From an uncultured Pseudomonadales bacterium (GTDB lineage Bacteria > Pseudomonadota > Gammaproteobacteria > Pseudomonadales > Pseudohongiellaceae): a stretch of DNA of 64,000 bases. Numbering within the stretch: position 1 is the first letter of the stretch; every line of letters begins with the position of its first letter. This document shows positions 35,944-44,148 of this stretch, in pieces. The notes under the pieces are model-generated. The model was not told the origin of the DNA. It saw nothing but the letters and a program-made list of their open reading frames with translations, and did not search any database. The stretch spans positions 186,001 to 250,000 of the forward strand of contig CAMYOK010000011.1 in NCBI GenBank assembly GCA_947259995.1. Reading direction: 5' to 3'. Position numbers and translations under genes: made by a program.

Positions 35944-37431
35944 TCAATCCCCTTGTGATGATGCAACTTCGGCACCTAGAACTTCTTCATATGCCGGAGC
36001 AACTAGCGGAGCTAGACACAAAGGACAACCAATCTGGTGATCGTTAGGACCAAGATTCAATTCTTCACGGCGATCTGCCATTTCTTGGAAGAAATCCTCT
36101 TCGGACAAAGTAACGCGCATGCCAAGGTCAATAAACATATTGGTTACTGAACGGTTACCAGAACCCTGCCAATTACGTGGATCAGGAACATTTGGGTTAG
36201 TACGAGTGTTGTTCATGTAGCCCACGATGTGCAGGATTGTGCCTTTTGGCAACAATGGCGCAGCGTGATCTTCGTAGGTGTAACCACGTACCCAGTTATG
36301 GTCATAACCAACGCAAGTCAATGTTTCAACTGTGTAGCCCCAAACCGCTTCTAGACACATACGCTCACCAGGAGCATGCAAATGTGGCTCAAAAGTTACG
36401 ATTTTAGTGTGCTGGTTTAGAACCGCATAAGCGTGTAGCTCTTGGCCGTCTTCGTTACCAGTGATACTGATATCAACACCGTTACCAAGACCGATCAACG
36501 CAGGACGATACTTAGGCTCATACCCGATCGGATGGAAGCGGAAACCGATCATCAAGTGACCAGTTGTATCAACACCTGTTGAGTGAAGATGCACTGAATC
36601 AGATACGACGTAAGAGTTCTTCTTCAACAAACGACCACTATCAGGATCGAAAATGTCTGGGTTACGAGCGATCTCGTGAACCGGCCAACCGACTGCCACA
36701 TCACCTTCTACTTGCAGCATCGTTTCAGGGTCAAGCACCTGTGTGCTCCAGATCATATGGTGGAAAATGTTGCGACCACCCACTGTGCCGGCAGCACCGC
36801 TAGTGTCCACATCATTCACTTCGATGATCTCTACAGAAGATACATAACGATCTTCCTCGATTGGAATTGCGATACGTGGGATATCACCCCACCAGTCTGG
36901 GTCGCTGCCTTTAACTGTGATGTCTGCCGAGCGCACGATTAGGTCAGGCTCACCAGCAGTCCAAGTAGCACCTTCTGGGAATTCTAGTGGCGCTGGCGCA
37001 TCGGCCATATCACCTTTAGGTGTGCCGTTGCGTGCCCAAGTAGAGATTGCGGCGATTTCTTCGTCTGTCAGAGAAGGATCGTCCTTATAATCTTGAATAC
37101 CGATATCGTGTTCGAGATAGTAAGGAGGCATTGCTCCTGCACGATCACGAAGACCAGTCTTATATTCGATCAAACCGGCGAAAGGCACAGTTTCTTCGTA
37201 AGTTACCAAAGACATTGGCGCCACGCCCGCTGGACGGTGGCAGTTCTGACAGCTGCGCTGCAGGATTGGTTCGATGTCTTTGTGGAAAGTCACACCATCA
37301 GCAGATTGCGCGCTAGCAGCTGCTGGCAGCAAGAACGCTGCAACAGACACGCACTTGGCAATTGCAGACATGCTTTGAATTTTGAAATCTAATCGGGTCT
37401 TGAGCCTTAGCAGTTCGGATTGAACGCGCAC
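35944..37431 (-). CDS. Exported protein with a c-type haem site and copper type II monooxygenase-like domain
   Basis: 495 residues, starting at a GTG preceded by a perfect ribosome site AAGGAGGT (37437-37444). A long n-region and hydrophobic core (AIAKCVSVAAFLLPAAASAQ) give a Sec signal of about 42 residues. A haem-attachment CQNCH at 61-65 follows, with a possible Met ligand near 101. Further on are NIFHHMIW (His224/225), HLHSTG (281-283) and FEPHLHAPGERM (350-352), a pattern like the His ligands of the two copper sites of PHM/DBM-type ascorbate-dependent monooxygenases. The tail has a GCPLC pair. Electrons might reach copper through the haem; the substrate is unknown. First gene of a two-gene unit. 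Confidence 0.8.
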   Translation of the reverse strand: MRVQSELLRLKTRLDFKIQSMSAIAKCVSVAAFLLPAAASAQSADGVTFHKDIEPILQRSCQNCHRPAGVAPMSLVTYEETVPFAGLIEYKTGLRDRAGAMPPYYLEHDIGIQDYKDDPSLTDEEIAAISTWARNGTPKGDMADAPAPLEFPEGATWTAGEPDLIVRSADITVKGSDPDWWGDIPRIAIPIEEDRYVSSVEIIEVNDVDTSGAAGTVGGRNIFHHMIWSTQVLDPETMLQVEGDVAVGWPVHEIARNPDIFDPDSGRLLKKNSYVVSDSVHLHSTGVDTTGHLMIGFRFHPIGYEPKYRPALIGLGNGVDISITGNEDGQELHAYAVLNQHTKIVTFEPHLHAPGERMCLEAVWGYTVETLTCVGYDHNWVRGYTYEDHAAPLLPKGTILHIVGYMNNTRTNPNVPDPRNWQGSGNRSVTNMFIDLGMRVTLSEEDFFQEMADRREELNLGPNDHQIGCPLCLAPLVAPAYEEVLGAEVASSQGD

Positions 37432-37859
37432 GTGGCACCTCCTTCGTCTAGGTTGTAATCGAGTTGTACTTCTTTTTATTAAGTATCAGGGCCGGACAAG
37501 CCCACGTACCTGATTACTGAATTGGAACATAGGAAACACGCTTCGTCTCCCTTAATGCGAAAAATTTTCTATCAAATACTAAAAAACCGCCAATTCACTT
37601 CGCGTCAGACCAAGCAATACTGAAAAAACAATAAAATACAAACAGTTAAAGCTTATCGTTTTTCTCAATTTAAGCAAGTTCATAGCATTTTTTATCACGC
37701 GTTTAGCAGTCTAAGGAAGCAAATAAGCAATTTCAATCGCCTTTTTCAAAAGCTCGCCAGTTCGTGTAAACCAAGTGACTGTTCGCACGTTAATGAATTT
37801 GTAAGTGCAACGCTGTATTGGCTGCACCGCCTATTTTCGCAAGTTCATACAGGAGTAAC
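37432..37859. other. AT-rich divergent promoter region
   Basis: A 428-bp gene-free stretch between the haem/copper operon on the minus strand and the EF-hand gene on the plus strand. It is AT-rich with several A and T runs, which fits promoter or nucleoid-protein-binding DNA. I see the strong ribosome site of the minus gene at its left end and AGGAG for the plus gene at its right end, but no confident -35/-10 pair, RNA or repeat. Confidence 0.5.
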
Positions 37860-38495
37860 ATGATGTTCAAACCTCAGCTCGTGGCGATTACGGTCGCCAT
37901 TATGGGCGCTTCAATGACTGGAGCAACACTCGCCCAGAACCAAGAAACAGAACAACTGCAAGCTGAAAAACCCAGCCGCGCCGAGTTGCGCGACAAACGC
38001 CCCCGCCAAACTCGTAACACTGCGTATCGTCTTTTGCAGCGCATGGATACCAATGCCGATAATCTGATTAGCTTAGAAGAGTACATAGGCGATGGAATCA
38101 CACGTTACTCACAAACCTTCACTCGCGCCGACAAAAACGAGGATGGATACGTAACCCTTGAGGAGCTTCGTCCATCTCGTAAAGCTGAACGTCCGCGCGT
38201 TGATAGCGACGCGCTGCAAGCTTGCCTCGAGGAGACAGGCATTGCGACTGGTGCGGATGATGAGCGATTTACTTCAGCTGACACCAATGGTGATGGCGCG
38301 CTAAGCCAAGATGAGTTCTTCGCGATGTTGGAACAAAGCACTCTCGATCGATTCAGTGCCCTAGATGGCGATGGTGACCAACAACTAACTACAGAAGAGA
38401 TACAGGCAAGTAACAAAGCGCGCAACGAGGCGCGTAACGAGGCTCGCAGAGCGATGCGCTCATGCATGAAGGAGCAAAGAGATCTGGCGCAGTAA
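37860..38495 (+). CDS. Exported EF-hand calcium-binding protein
   Basis: 211 residues from the ATG at 37860 (a second ATG follows at once), with AGGAG at 37851-37855. A signal peptide (AITVAIMGASMTGATLAQ) directs export. Four EF-hand loops are readable: DTNADNLISLEE (63-74), DKNEDGYVTLEE (91-102), DTNGDGALSQDE (141-152) and DGDGDQQLTTEE (169-180), each with acidic ligands at positions 1, 3, 5 and a Glu at 12. Two cysteines (ACLEE and MRSCMKEQ) could form a disulfide. Its role is unknown; it may sense or buffer calcium in the periplasm. It faces the haem/copper operon, but shared regulation is only a guess. Confidence 0.88.
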   Translation: MMFKPQLVAITVAIMGASMTGATLAQNQETEQLQAEKPSRAELRDKRPRQTRNTAYRLLQRMDTNADNLISLEEYIGDGITRYSQTFTRADKNEDGYVTLEELRPSRKAERPRVDSDALQACLEETGIATGADDERFTSADTNGDGALSQDEFFAMLEQSTLDRFSALDGDGDQQLTTEEIQASNKARNEARNEARRAMRSCMKEQRDLAQ

Positions 38496-38548
38496 ACACT
38501 GCGCTTCCCCTTGGGCCGGACTTGTTCCGGTCATTTTTTTGTCTGCTT

Positions 38549-39199
38549 TTACTGTTGCCGCGGTGGTCTTGGACGATGCCCAGCCCCCCCTTGCGGCCTA
38601 GGTCGCTCAAACCGAGGAGGCTCAGGTCTAAGTGGAGCGTTTTCCAGCCTTGGTGAGTCCGCGGCAGATTCCTTAAACTCTTGATTTCTTCGCTCAGCCG
38701 CCTCATCAACGCTATCTTGTTGCTGCAATTGTTGCTGCTTTTCAAAGCGTAAGCGGAGCGCTTCTCGGTCATCTGGCGATAGACTTTGAAACCGTTCTCG
38801 CACTTCTTTTAGACGTCGTTGATGTGCTGGAGGCGCATCATTAAATTGCTGAAAACGACGCACGATCCTTTCTCGTACCTCGAGGCTGCGCCGTTGCACC
38901 AAGTCCTCTAGTCGTCGTCTAAGCCTATCGCGCTCATCCGGCTCCATTTCTTGCCAACGCTGCGCACCTTCGCGAAGCTCCACTTGACGCTCTAGGCTCA
39001 ATTGCTCCCAACGCCTTTCTACCTGCTGCAATAGCTGCTGCTCCTCGTTAGAAAGATCTTCCCAAGCGATTGCCTCCTGCCCATAAGCACCTGCAACATG
39101 CAGTGCAAAAACCATGGCGCAGCAGGACAGCCATAGCCTCCTCTGATGTGGGTTTCGCTTTGTAATGAGTCTAGACTTCTTCAAGTTGATGTTTTCCAA
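38549..39199 (-). CDS. DUF3106 periplasmic protein
   Basis: 216 residues. An N-terminal hydrophobic segment (LWLSCCAMVFALHVAGAYG) acts as signal or anchor. The body is composed of repeated short helical units with W/F-x-x-L/M-S/D/P-x-E/D-R/Q (WEDLSNEEQQLL, WEQLSLERQVEL, WQEMEPDERDRL, FQSLSPDDREAL), the DUF3106 pattern, followed by a Gln- and Pro/Arg-rich tail. It resembles CpxP/Spy-like helical periplasmic proteins in style, but function is not established. It is the last gene of the sigma-membrane protein-DUF3106 unit, starting 12 bp after the preceding stop. Confidence 0.85.
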   Translation of the reverse strand: MENINLKKSRLITKRNPHQRRLWLSCCAMVFALHVAGAYGQEAIAWEDLSNEEQQLLQQVERRWEQLSLERQVELREGAQRWQEMEPDERDRLRRRLEDLVQRRSLEVRERIVRRFQQFNDAPPAHQRRLKEVRERFQSLSPDDREALRLRFEKQQQLQQQDSVDEAAERRNQEFKESAADSPRLENAPLRPEPPRFERPRPQGGAGHRPRPPRQQ

Positions 39200-39211
39200 T
39201 CCAAATTGTCG

Positions 39212-39751
39212 CTAGTTTGGCAAACCAGAATCTGCAAGCCATTGATAAAAATCTAAATTTTCATACAACTCTAACTCTTGGTCAGGCATGATCACTAGAT
39301 CATCTTCGGCGACCACTAGCGGCATCGCCTCCTGCGGGCTTTGTGTCGGAAATAGCGTTAGCGCTGTCACCAGAAGACAAGAGAAGGCGAATGCGCTGCC
39401 CGGGATCGCATATCCCCGCGGGGGCCATAGATTATTCAGCCAAGACGCAGGTATTTCTGTGCGCTCAGGCCGTCCTCGCGCAATCGCCTGCTGCCGTATA
39501 GCGTCTAGACGCTTATTGATTTCATTAGGCAGTTGCTGCGCACTTTCGTCCAATGTCTGGGTAATACCGTCTTGCCCATGCATAGGTTGCCACGCACGCA
39601 ACAGGGCCGCATGACGCGCCGCATCAAGCTGCCGCATCACGACAGGCGAATTAGCAACGAGACTATCGTCAAGAACCGCCGTGGCTTTTTTGAGCAAGCG
39701 CTGTTCGGCAATTGTAAGGGGTTGATCCTGATTTTGGTCTGAATGCTTCAT
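39212..39751 (-). CDS. Single-pass membrane protein linked to an ECF sigma factor (DUF3619-like, possible anti-sigma)
   Basis: 179 residues from the ATG at 39751, which overlaps the sigma factor TAA by one base (TAATG); a TTG two codons earlier is unlikely. A cytoplasmic N-terminal part of about 110 residues (LLKKATAVLDDSLVANSPVV) is followed by one transmembrane segment (IPGSAFAFSCLLVTALTLF) and a short acidic periplasmic tail (DLVIMPDQELELYENLDFY). This topology, and coupling to the sigma gene, are typical of membrane-bound anti-sigma or co-regulator proteins of the DUF3619 kind. Control of the sigma factor is inference. Confidence 0.78.
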   Translation of the reverse strand: MKHSDQNQDQPLTIAEQRLLKKATAVLDDSLVANSPVVMRQLDAARHAALLRAWQPMHGQDGITQTLDESAQQLPNEINKRLDAIRQQAIARGRPERTEIPASWLNNLWPPRGYAIPGSAFAFSCLLVTALTLFPTQSPQEAMPLVVAEDDLVIMPDQELELYENLDFYQWLADSGLPN

Positions 39752-40275
39752 TACCAATGCTCACCCAATTGTTTGCGGAGTGTATGGACAGCCCTTGAGT
39801 AATGAGACTTGACGCTACCAGGAGCGCAGGACATTGCCTGTGCAGTTTCATTCACGTCTAGCCCTTCCCATACGCGTAACAGAAATACTTGCTGCTGACG
39901 CAGGGGCAAGGCTTGTAGCGCCTCTTGGAGCTTTTCCATACTGCCATCTTGTTGCAACAGCTGCTCTGGGCTGCGTTGCGCTGTATCTTCAACCTGCTCT
40001 AACGGGTCCTCTTCATTGTCGACGCTCGGCCGTAACCAACCCATAAATCGTCGACGCACTGAATTACGTCGATGCCAATCGTTGATTCTGCTTTGCAAAA
40101 TACTATAGAACAACGGGCCCCATTCGCTTTCATCACGCTGAGCGTATTTCTCGACTAGTTTAAACATGGCGTCTTGCACTAGGTCTAGAGCGTCGTCCGA
40201 ACTGTTCGTTGCGATCTGCGCAATTCGAAACGCTCTGCCTTGTTTTTCGGCAAGAAAGCGATCGAGCTTCTGCAT
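39751..40275 (-). CDS. ECF-type RNA polymerase sigma factor
   Basis: 174 residues. Region 2 is seen in ALDLVQDAMFKLVEKY ... LFYSILQSRINDWHRR, and region 4 in LQALPLRQQQVFLLRVWEGLDVNETAQAMSCAPGSVKSHYSRAVHTLR. The region between the two domains is acidic (VDNEEDPLEQVEDT), as in the group of sigma factors found upstream of DUF3619 and DUF3106 genes. First gene of a three-gene unit that may itself be the main target. No consensus autoregulatory promoter was identified. Confidence 0.92.
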   Translation of the reverse strand: MQKLDRFLAEKQGRAFRIAQIATNSSDDALDLVQDAMFKLVEKYAQRDESEWGPLFYSILQSRINDWHRRNSVRRRFMGWLRPSVDNEEDPLEQVEDTAQRSPEQLLQQDGSMEKLQEALQALPLRQQQVFLLRVWEGLDVNETAQAMSCAPGSVKSHYSRAVHTLRKQLGEHW

Positions 40276-40512
40276 TGTATCCAGTGTCTTGCTCCACGTT
40301 TAGTAAGACGTCTCTTATGGCCGTCTATGCACTTACTGCTTTGTTAAACAGTATTCCCCTAGACTCTTAAACGTTCAATAGTCAATTTGGTTTACTGACT
40401 AAGCAAGAAAATTGCCGCGCGCATGCTGCCAAGTTATTGCAACTCACCCTATTGCTTAAATTATTGTTTTACGATAATTTATAAAAACAAAACAGAAACA
40501 TTAGGGGGCCGT

Positions 40513-41028
40513 ATGCACTCAAGCATCGAGAAAGACCTTAGCAAGGCTCAAGACCTCGCCAAAACCGCTCATGTGTTCGCAATCCTCGCGCTGATCTTTG
40601 TGGGCCTTGCGATACTAAGCAATACTGGGCTCCCTATGCTTCGTGTGATTTCAACCCAAGGGCTGACCTGGACTGAGCGCATTAACGAATCGGGCTTACT
40701 GCTCGTGCAAACTCTGCCTGCCATTTTGTTATGTCTGTCGATCAACCAACTAATTAAAGCTTTGCAGGAATACAGTGAAGGTGAGTTTTTCAGCCATCAA
40801 GCCTCAACACACGTCGCCCGCTCTGGCGATTACGCCGTGCAAGCAATGGTCGCAGCAATGCTCATAGTCCCTAATCTTAGCCTGTGGATTTCTCACAATG
40901 GAGGCTTCGACATTCGCATCGAAAACGAGTTTATTGGCATGTTGGCGTTTGCAATATTTATTGCCACCGTTGGCCGAATTCTCACCGCTGCAGCGACCCT
41001 AAAGCAAGAAAACGAATCGTTCATATGA
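40513..41028 (+). CDS. DUF2975 membrane protein
   Basis: 171 residues from the ATG at 40513, chosen because AGGGGG precedes it and the upstream part of the frame does not resemble the family. Four hydrophobic helices are predicted (VFAILALIFVGLAIL, LLLVQTLPAILLCLSI, AVQAMVAAMLIVPNLSLWI, FIGMLAFAIFIATVGRIL) with the loop FSHQASTHVARSGDYAV that marks DUF2975. Its TGA overlaps the ATG of the following HTH gene (ATGA). DUF2975 genes are usually paired with a small Xre-type regulator, exactly as here; function unknown. Confidence 0.88.
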   Translation: MHSSIEKDLSKAQDLAKTAHVFAILALIFVGLAILSNTGLPMLRVISTQGLTWTERINESGLLLVQTLPAILLCLSINQLIKALQEYSEGEFFSHQASTHVARSGDYAVQAMVAAMLIVPNLSLWISHNGGFDIRIENEFIGMLAFAIFIATVGRILTAAATLKQENESFI

Positions 41029-41252
41029 AACAGATAATCGTGCGGCTTGATGTCATGCTTGCGCTTCGCAAAATGAAGGCAAAGGATCTTGCTGAGCAGA
41101 TCGGCATTACCGAAGCGAACCTTTCACTTTTGCGCACTGGCAAAGTGAAAGGGGTTCGCTTTGAAACCTTGGCAAGGCTTTGCAGCGCACTAGACTGTAC
41201 TCCCGGAGACCTGCTGGACATTAGCGCCGACGACACGATCGAGAGTCATTAA
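41025..41252 (+). CDS. Small Xre-family helix-turn-helix regulator (YozG/YvaO type)
   Basis: 75 residues forming one compact DNA-binding domain: IIVRLDVMLALRKMKAKDL, the helix-turn-helix AEQIGITEANLSLLRTGKV and FETLARLCSALDCTPGDLLDI. This matches the small Cro/C1-type regulators that accompany DUF2975 membrane proteins. The gene is read in a different frame from DUF2975 and starts inside its stop codon, so the two products are coupled. It probably regulates its own operon. Confidence 0.92.
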   Translation: MKQIIVRLDVMLALRKMKAKDLAEQIGITEANLSLLRTGKVKGVRFETLARLCSALDCTPGDLLDISADDTIESH

Positions 41253-41266
41253 CACGCGTTGCCGCC

Positions 41267-42301
41267 TTACTGGTGGCGAGCAATAAATTCCATTATATGC
41301 TCGGCGACTACCTCTCCTTTGTCTTCTTGAAGGAAGTGACCTGCCCCTTCAATCACGATACGAGGCTCATTCGCAGAAGTAGGTAGCAAACGGCGCAGGT
41401 ATTCTTCATGCGGGCCGAGCACTACATCACCATCAGAAAACATCACTAAGGCGGGCTTACTCCACTGCGACAAGACATCTGCTGAATGCAGCATTATTGC
41501 GCTAGCTGGGTCCATAGGACGCATAGGCACTATTTGCGGAAAGGTATTCGGCCCCGCATAAAAAGAGGGGTCAGGAAATGGCGCGGAATAGGCGCGTACG
41601 TTCTCAGGATTTGAGCTGCCATCATTGCCAGCGGCGAACACACGCTCTTCGCCGAATGGTGTCTGTTGCCGAGTGCGATCACGATAAGCAAACCAACTCG
41701 GTGTCATCATGCCATACCCTGTCGGCAAGGCGGTGTTCATGACCACCAATCGCGAGATACGCTCTAACATATGTGCCGCGATTGGCAAGCCTAAGAAACC
41801 GCCCCAGTCTTGCATCACCAAGGTTACATTTTGTAGATCTAACGCTTCGATGAAGGCTTGAGCCGCGTCAAAGTGCATCTGAAAGCTGTAGTCGGCCTCG
41901 CGCGTGAACTTATCGGACTTGCCAAAACCAATCCAATCAGGCGCGATCACCCGGTGCTCTCTTGCCACGATGGGAATCATCTTACGATACAGATAACTCC
42001 ACGTCGGTTGCCCATGCAGCATGAGCACAACCTCGCCCTGCCCCTCATCGACATAATGCATGCGCATCGGCACCCGTTCTTGGCCACCAACACCACGCTC
42101 TATTTGTACGTCGATATAATTGGCCGCGAAGGGATAATCCTGCAAGTTTTCAAAACGCTGATCTGGCGTTCTTACAACACCGGGGCGAATCTCATTGGCT
42201 AGGAGGGTTTGGGCCTGCGTGTGCGAAATTCCGACAAGTGATATCACAAGGCTCAAGAAAACCTTGGCGAGCAAAAAGGGTTCTTTGTAGGTAAAATTCA
42301 T
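41267..42301 (-). CDS. Exported alpha/beta hydrolase, haloalkane dehalogenase-like
   Basis: 344 residues from the ATG at 42301; the longer frame to 42376 would leave no room for a promoter after the rhlE terminator. A signal peptide (FLLAKVFLSLVISLVGISHTQA) suggests export. Family features: the oxyanion HGQPTWSYLYR, DWIGFGKSDK, the nucleophile Asp followed by the halide-type Trp in VMQDWGGFLGLP (Asp near 165), a late Asp in FSDGDVVLG and the catalytic His in GAGHFLQED. The Asp nucleophile, instead of Ser, favours dehalogenase or epoxide-hydrolase chemistry. Substrate unknown. An export signal is uncommon for this family. Confidence 0.85.
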   Translation of the reverse strand: MNFTYKEPFLLAKVFLSLVISLVGISHTQAQTLLANEIRPGVVRTPDQRFENLQDYPFAANYIDVQIERGVGGQERVPMRMHYVDEGQGEVVLMLHGQPTWSYLYRKMIPIVAREHRVIAPDWIGFGKSDKFTREADYSFQMHFDAAQAFIEALDLQNVTLVMQDWGGFLGLPIAAHMLERISRLVVMNTALPTGYGMMTPSWFAYRDRTRQQTPFGEERVFAAGNDGSSNPENVRAYSAPFPDPSFYAGPNTFPQIVPMRPMDPASAIMLHSADVLSQWSKPALVMFSDGDVVLGPHEEYLRRLLPTSANEPRIVIEGAGHFLQEDKGEVVAEHIMEFIARHQ

Positions 42302-42375
42302 CGGCTTTATTCCTATTTTTATTAGCCCATAGAAAACGGTTGCCAAGAACAATACACGTTTAAACCATTTTTCCA

Positions 42376-42414
42376 AAATAAAAAAAGCGGTGTCAGCTAA
42401 TGCCGAACACCGCC
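42376..42414 (-). terminator. Intrinsic terminator of rhlE
   Basis: On the minus strand a 7-bp stem GCGGTGT/ACACCGC with a 13-nt loop is followed by seven T. It lies just after the rhlE stop and separates it from the dehalogenase-like gene. Confidence 0.9.
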
Positions 42415-42430
42415 TTGATGCCGCAATGCT

Positions 42431-43804
42431 CTATGAACGATAGAGCAAAGTTGTCGTACTACTAGGCTTACTCTGTGCTTGGCCTTGGCTAGCCGTCTGC
42501 GCAGAGCGCGCCGGGCGATTACTTTGCGCCTTTGTTCGCCTGCTATTATTAGCATTTGGCTGTCCGTCTCGCGAGCGAGCCGCGCCACTATTATTCCCGC
42601 GTGTAGCGCCCGCTCGTTTAGGACGATTTTGCTGTGTGCGCTGAGGCGCGGCCACAGGCTTAGAGAAATCTTCCGTGGATTTAAAGCCTTCGATTTCTGC
42701 ACGGTCGATCGAGCGCTTAAGAAGGCGCTCTATATCGCGTAGCATTTTGCGCTCTTCTGCGCAGACAAAAGAGATTGCCTTACCGCTCGAACCCGCTCGC
42801 CCGGTGCGGCCAATGCGATGGACATAGTCCTCTGGCACTTGCGGTAAATCATAGTTCACCACTTGCGGTAGCAGATCGATGTCGATGCCGCGTGCTGCGA
42901 TGTCTGTGGCCACTAGGATTTGTAGCTTGCCTTCTTTGAAACGCTCCAAGACTTTAGTGCGGTGCGCCTGACTCTTGTTGCCATGAATCGCCGCAGCGTG
43001 AATCCCGACATCTTCGAGCTGTTTCACAATCTTATTAGCACCGTGTTTGGTCCGGCTAAACACTAGCGCTTGGTACCAATTTTCATTCTTGATCAGTGTC
43101 TTAAGCAACTCTGTTTTACGCCCTTTGTCGACAATATAAAGCTGCTGCGCTACTAATTCTGTTGCCGTGTTCAAAGGGGCTACACTTACTTCAACAGGGT
43201 CATTCAAGAGTCCTTTAGCAAGCTTTTGAATCTCTGGCGAGAAAGTTGCCGAGAACATTAGGTTCTGTCGCTGTTTAGGCAGTTTTGCCAAAATCTTTTT
43301 AATGTCATTGATAAAGCCCATATCTAACATTCGATCGGCTTCATCAAGAATTAATGTGTTGATCTCATCAAACTTAATCGCGTTCTGTTGAAACAGATCG
43401 AGTAAGCGCCCTGGCGTGGCAACAAGAATCTCAACACCACCGCGCAGTTTTTGCATCTGTGGATTTATTTTTACGCCACCGAACACGACGGTAGAGCGCA
43501 GAGAAAGGTATCGGCCATAGTTCTCGATGCTCGCATGCACTTGTGCTGCCAACTCACGAGTTGGCGTCAAGATTAGAGCCCGTGTGCGATTGCTCGACGC
43601 ACGCGGTTGCAACGCTAACTTCTGCAGCAAGGGCAGTGTAAAACCTGCTGTTTTACCTGTACCTGTTTGCGCCGAAGCCATGATGTCGTTGCCAAGCAAA
43701 ATAGCGGGAATCGCCTGCTCTTGGATTGGCGTTGGGCTTGAGTACTCTTGTTCTGCAAGCGCTTTTAAAAGGGCTTCAGAAAGCCCAAGTTCTGTAAAAT
43801 TCAT
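42431..43804 (-). CDS. rhlE: DEAD-box ATP-dependent RNA helicase RhlE
   Basis: 457 residues from the ATG at 43804, preceded by AGGA (6-nt spacer); the longer frame upstream is not family-like. All helicase motifs are present: Q motif [11 protein letters not shown] ... [20 protein letters not shown] (I), PTRELAAQ (Ia), [11 protein letters not shown] (II), SAT (III), and [10 protein letters not shown] (VI). A Ser/Asn/Arg-rich tail ([20 protein letters not shown]) follows, as in RhlE. RhlE helicases remodel RNA in ribosome assembly and decay, often at low temperature. A long, gene-free leader lies upstream. Confidence 0.94.
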   Translation of the reverse strand: MNFTELGLSEALLKALAEQEYSSPTPIQEQAIPAILLGNDIMASAQTGTGKTAGFTLPLLQKLALQPRASSNRTRALILTPTRELAAQVHASIENYGRYLSLRSTVVFGGVKINPQMQKLRGGVEILVATPGRLLDLFQQNAIKFDEINTLILDEADRMLDMGFINDIKKILAKLPKQRQNLMFSATFSPEIQKLAKGLLNDPVEVSVAPLNTATELVAQQLYIVDKGRKTELLKTLIKNENWYQALVFSRTKHGANKIVKQLEDVGIHAAAIHGNKSQAHRTKVLERFKEGKLQILVATDIAARGIDIDLLPQVVNYDLPQVPEDYVHRIGRTGRAGSSGKAISFVCAEERKMLRDIERLLKRSIDRAEIEGFKSTEDFSKPVAAPQRTQQNRPKRAGATRGNNSGAARSRDGQPNANNSRRTKAQSNRPARSAQTASQGQAQSKPSSTTTLLYRS

Positions 43805-44148
43805 AAATTTTCCTGATAGTGCCAACTGGCACATATACCAAACACACGTGGCTCGCGTAGTGGCGAGCAAGCGAAAGTTCGACAGTTAGTTGGGACAGCG
43901 GGAGCCGAGTCACATTGGGACTCATTTCCAAAATATACGGGGGATTACCGCAATACAGCGTTGCCATTAGTTGTGCGATACACACAGTGCGGCATGCAGT
44001 AATTGGCACTCTTAGAGGGGGTTATGTGGCGTGATACCACAAAGACCAGACAATTAACGATGACGCCTTTGATCCTTAGATCAAAGCTCGGGGGGCACTT
44101 TAACACAGTCCGCCGTTAAACACCTAAGTAATTCATATTGCTTGGGGT
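43805..44148. other. Gene-free region upstream of rhlE with two hairpins
   Basis: 344 bp between rhlE and the DUF2333 gene. It holds a perfect interrupted palindrome close to the rhlE start (GTGCCA-AC-TGGCAC, 43818-43831) and an 8-bp stem with 4-nt loop (CTTTGATC-CTTA-GATCAAAG, 44067-44086). Neither is followed by a T-run. Long structured leaders are known for cold-inducible helicase genes, which may explain the space; I see no gene or tRNA here. Confidence 0.5.

Noticed and set aside
42301..42376. Longer N terminus of the dehalogenase-like protein
   Set aside because: It would begin at the T-run of the rhlE terminator, leaving no promoter, and the later ATG gives a clean signal peptide.
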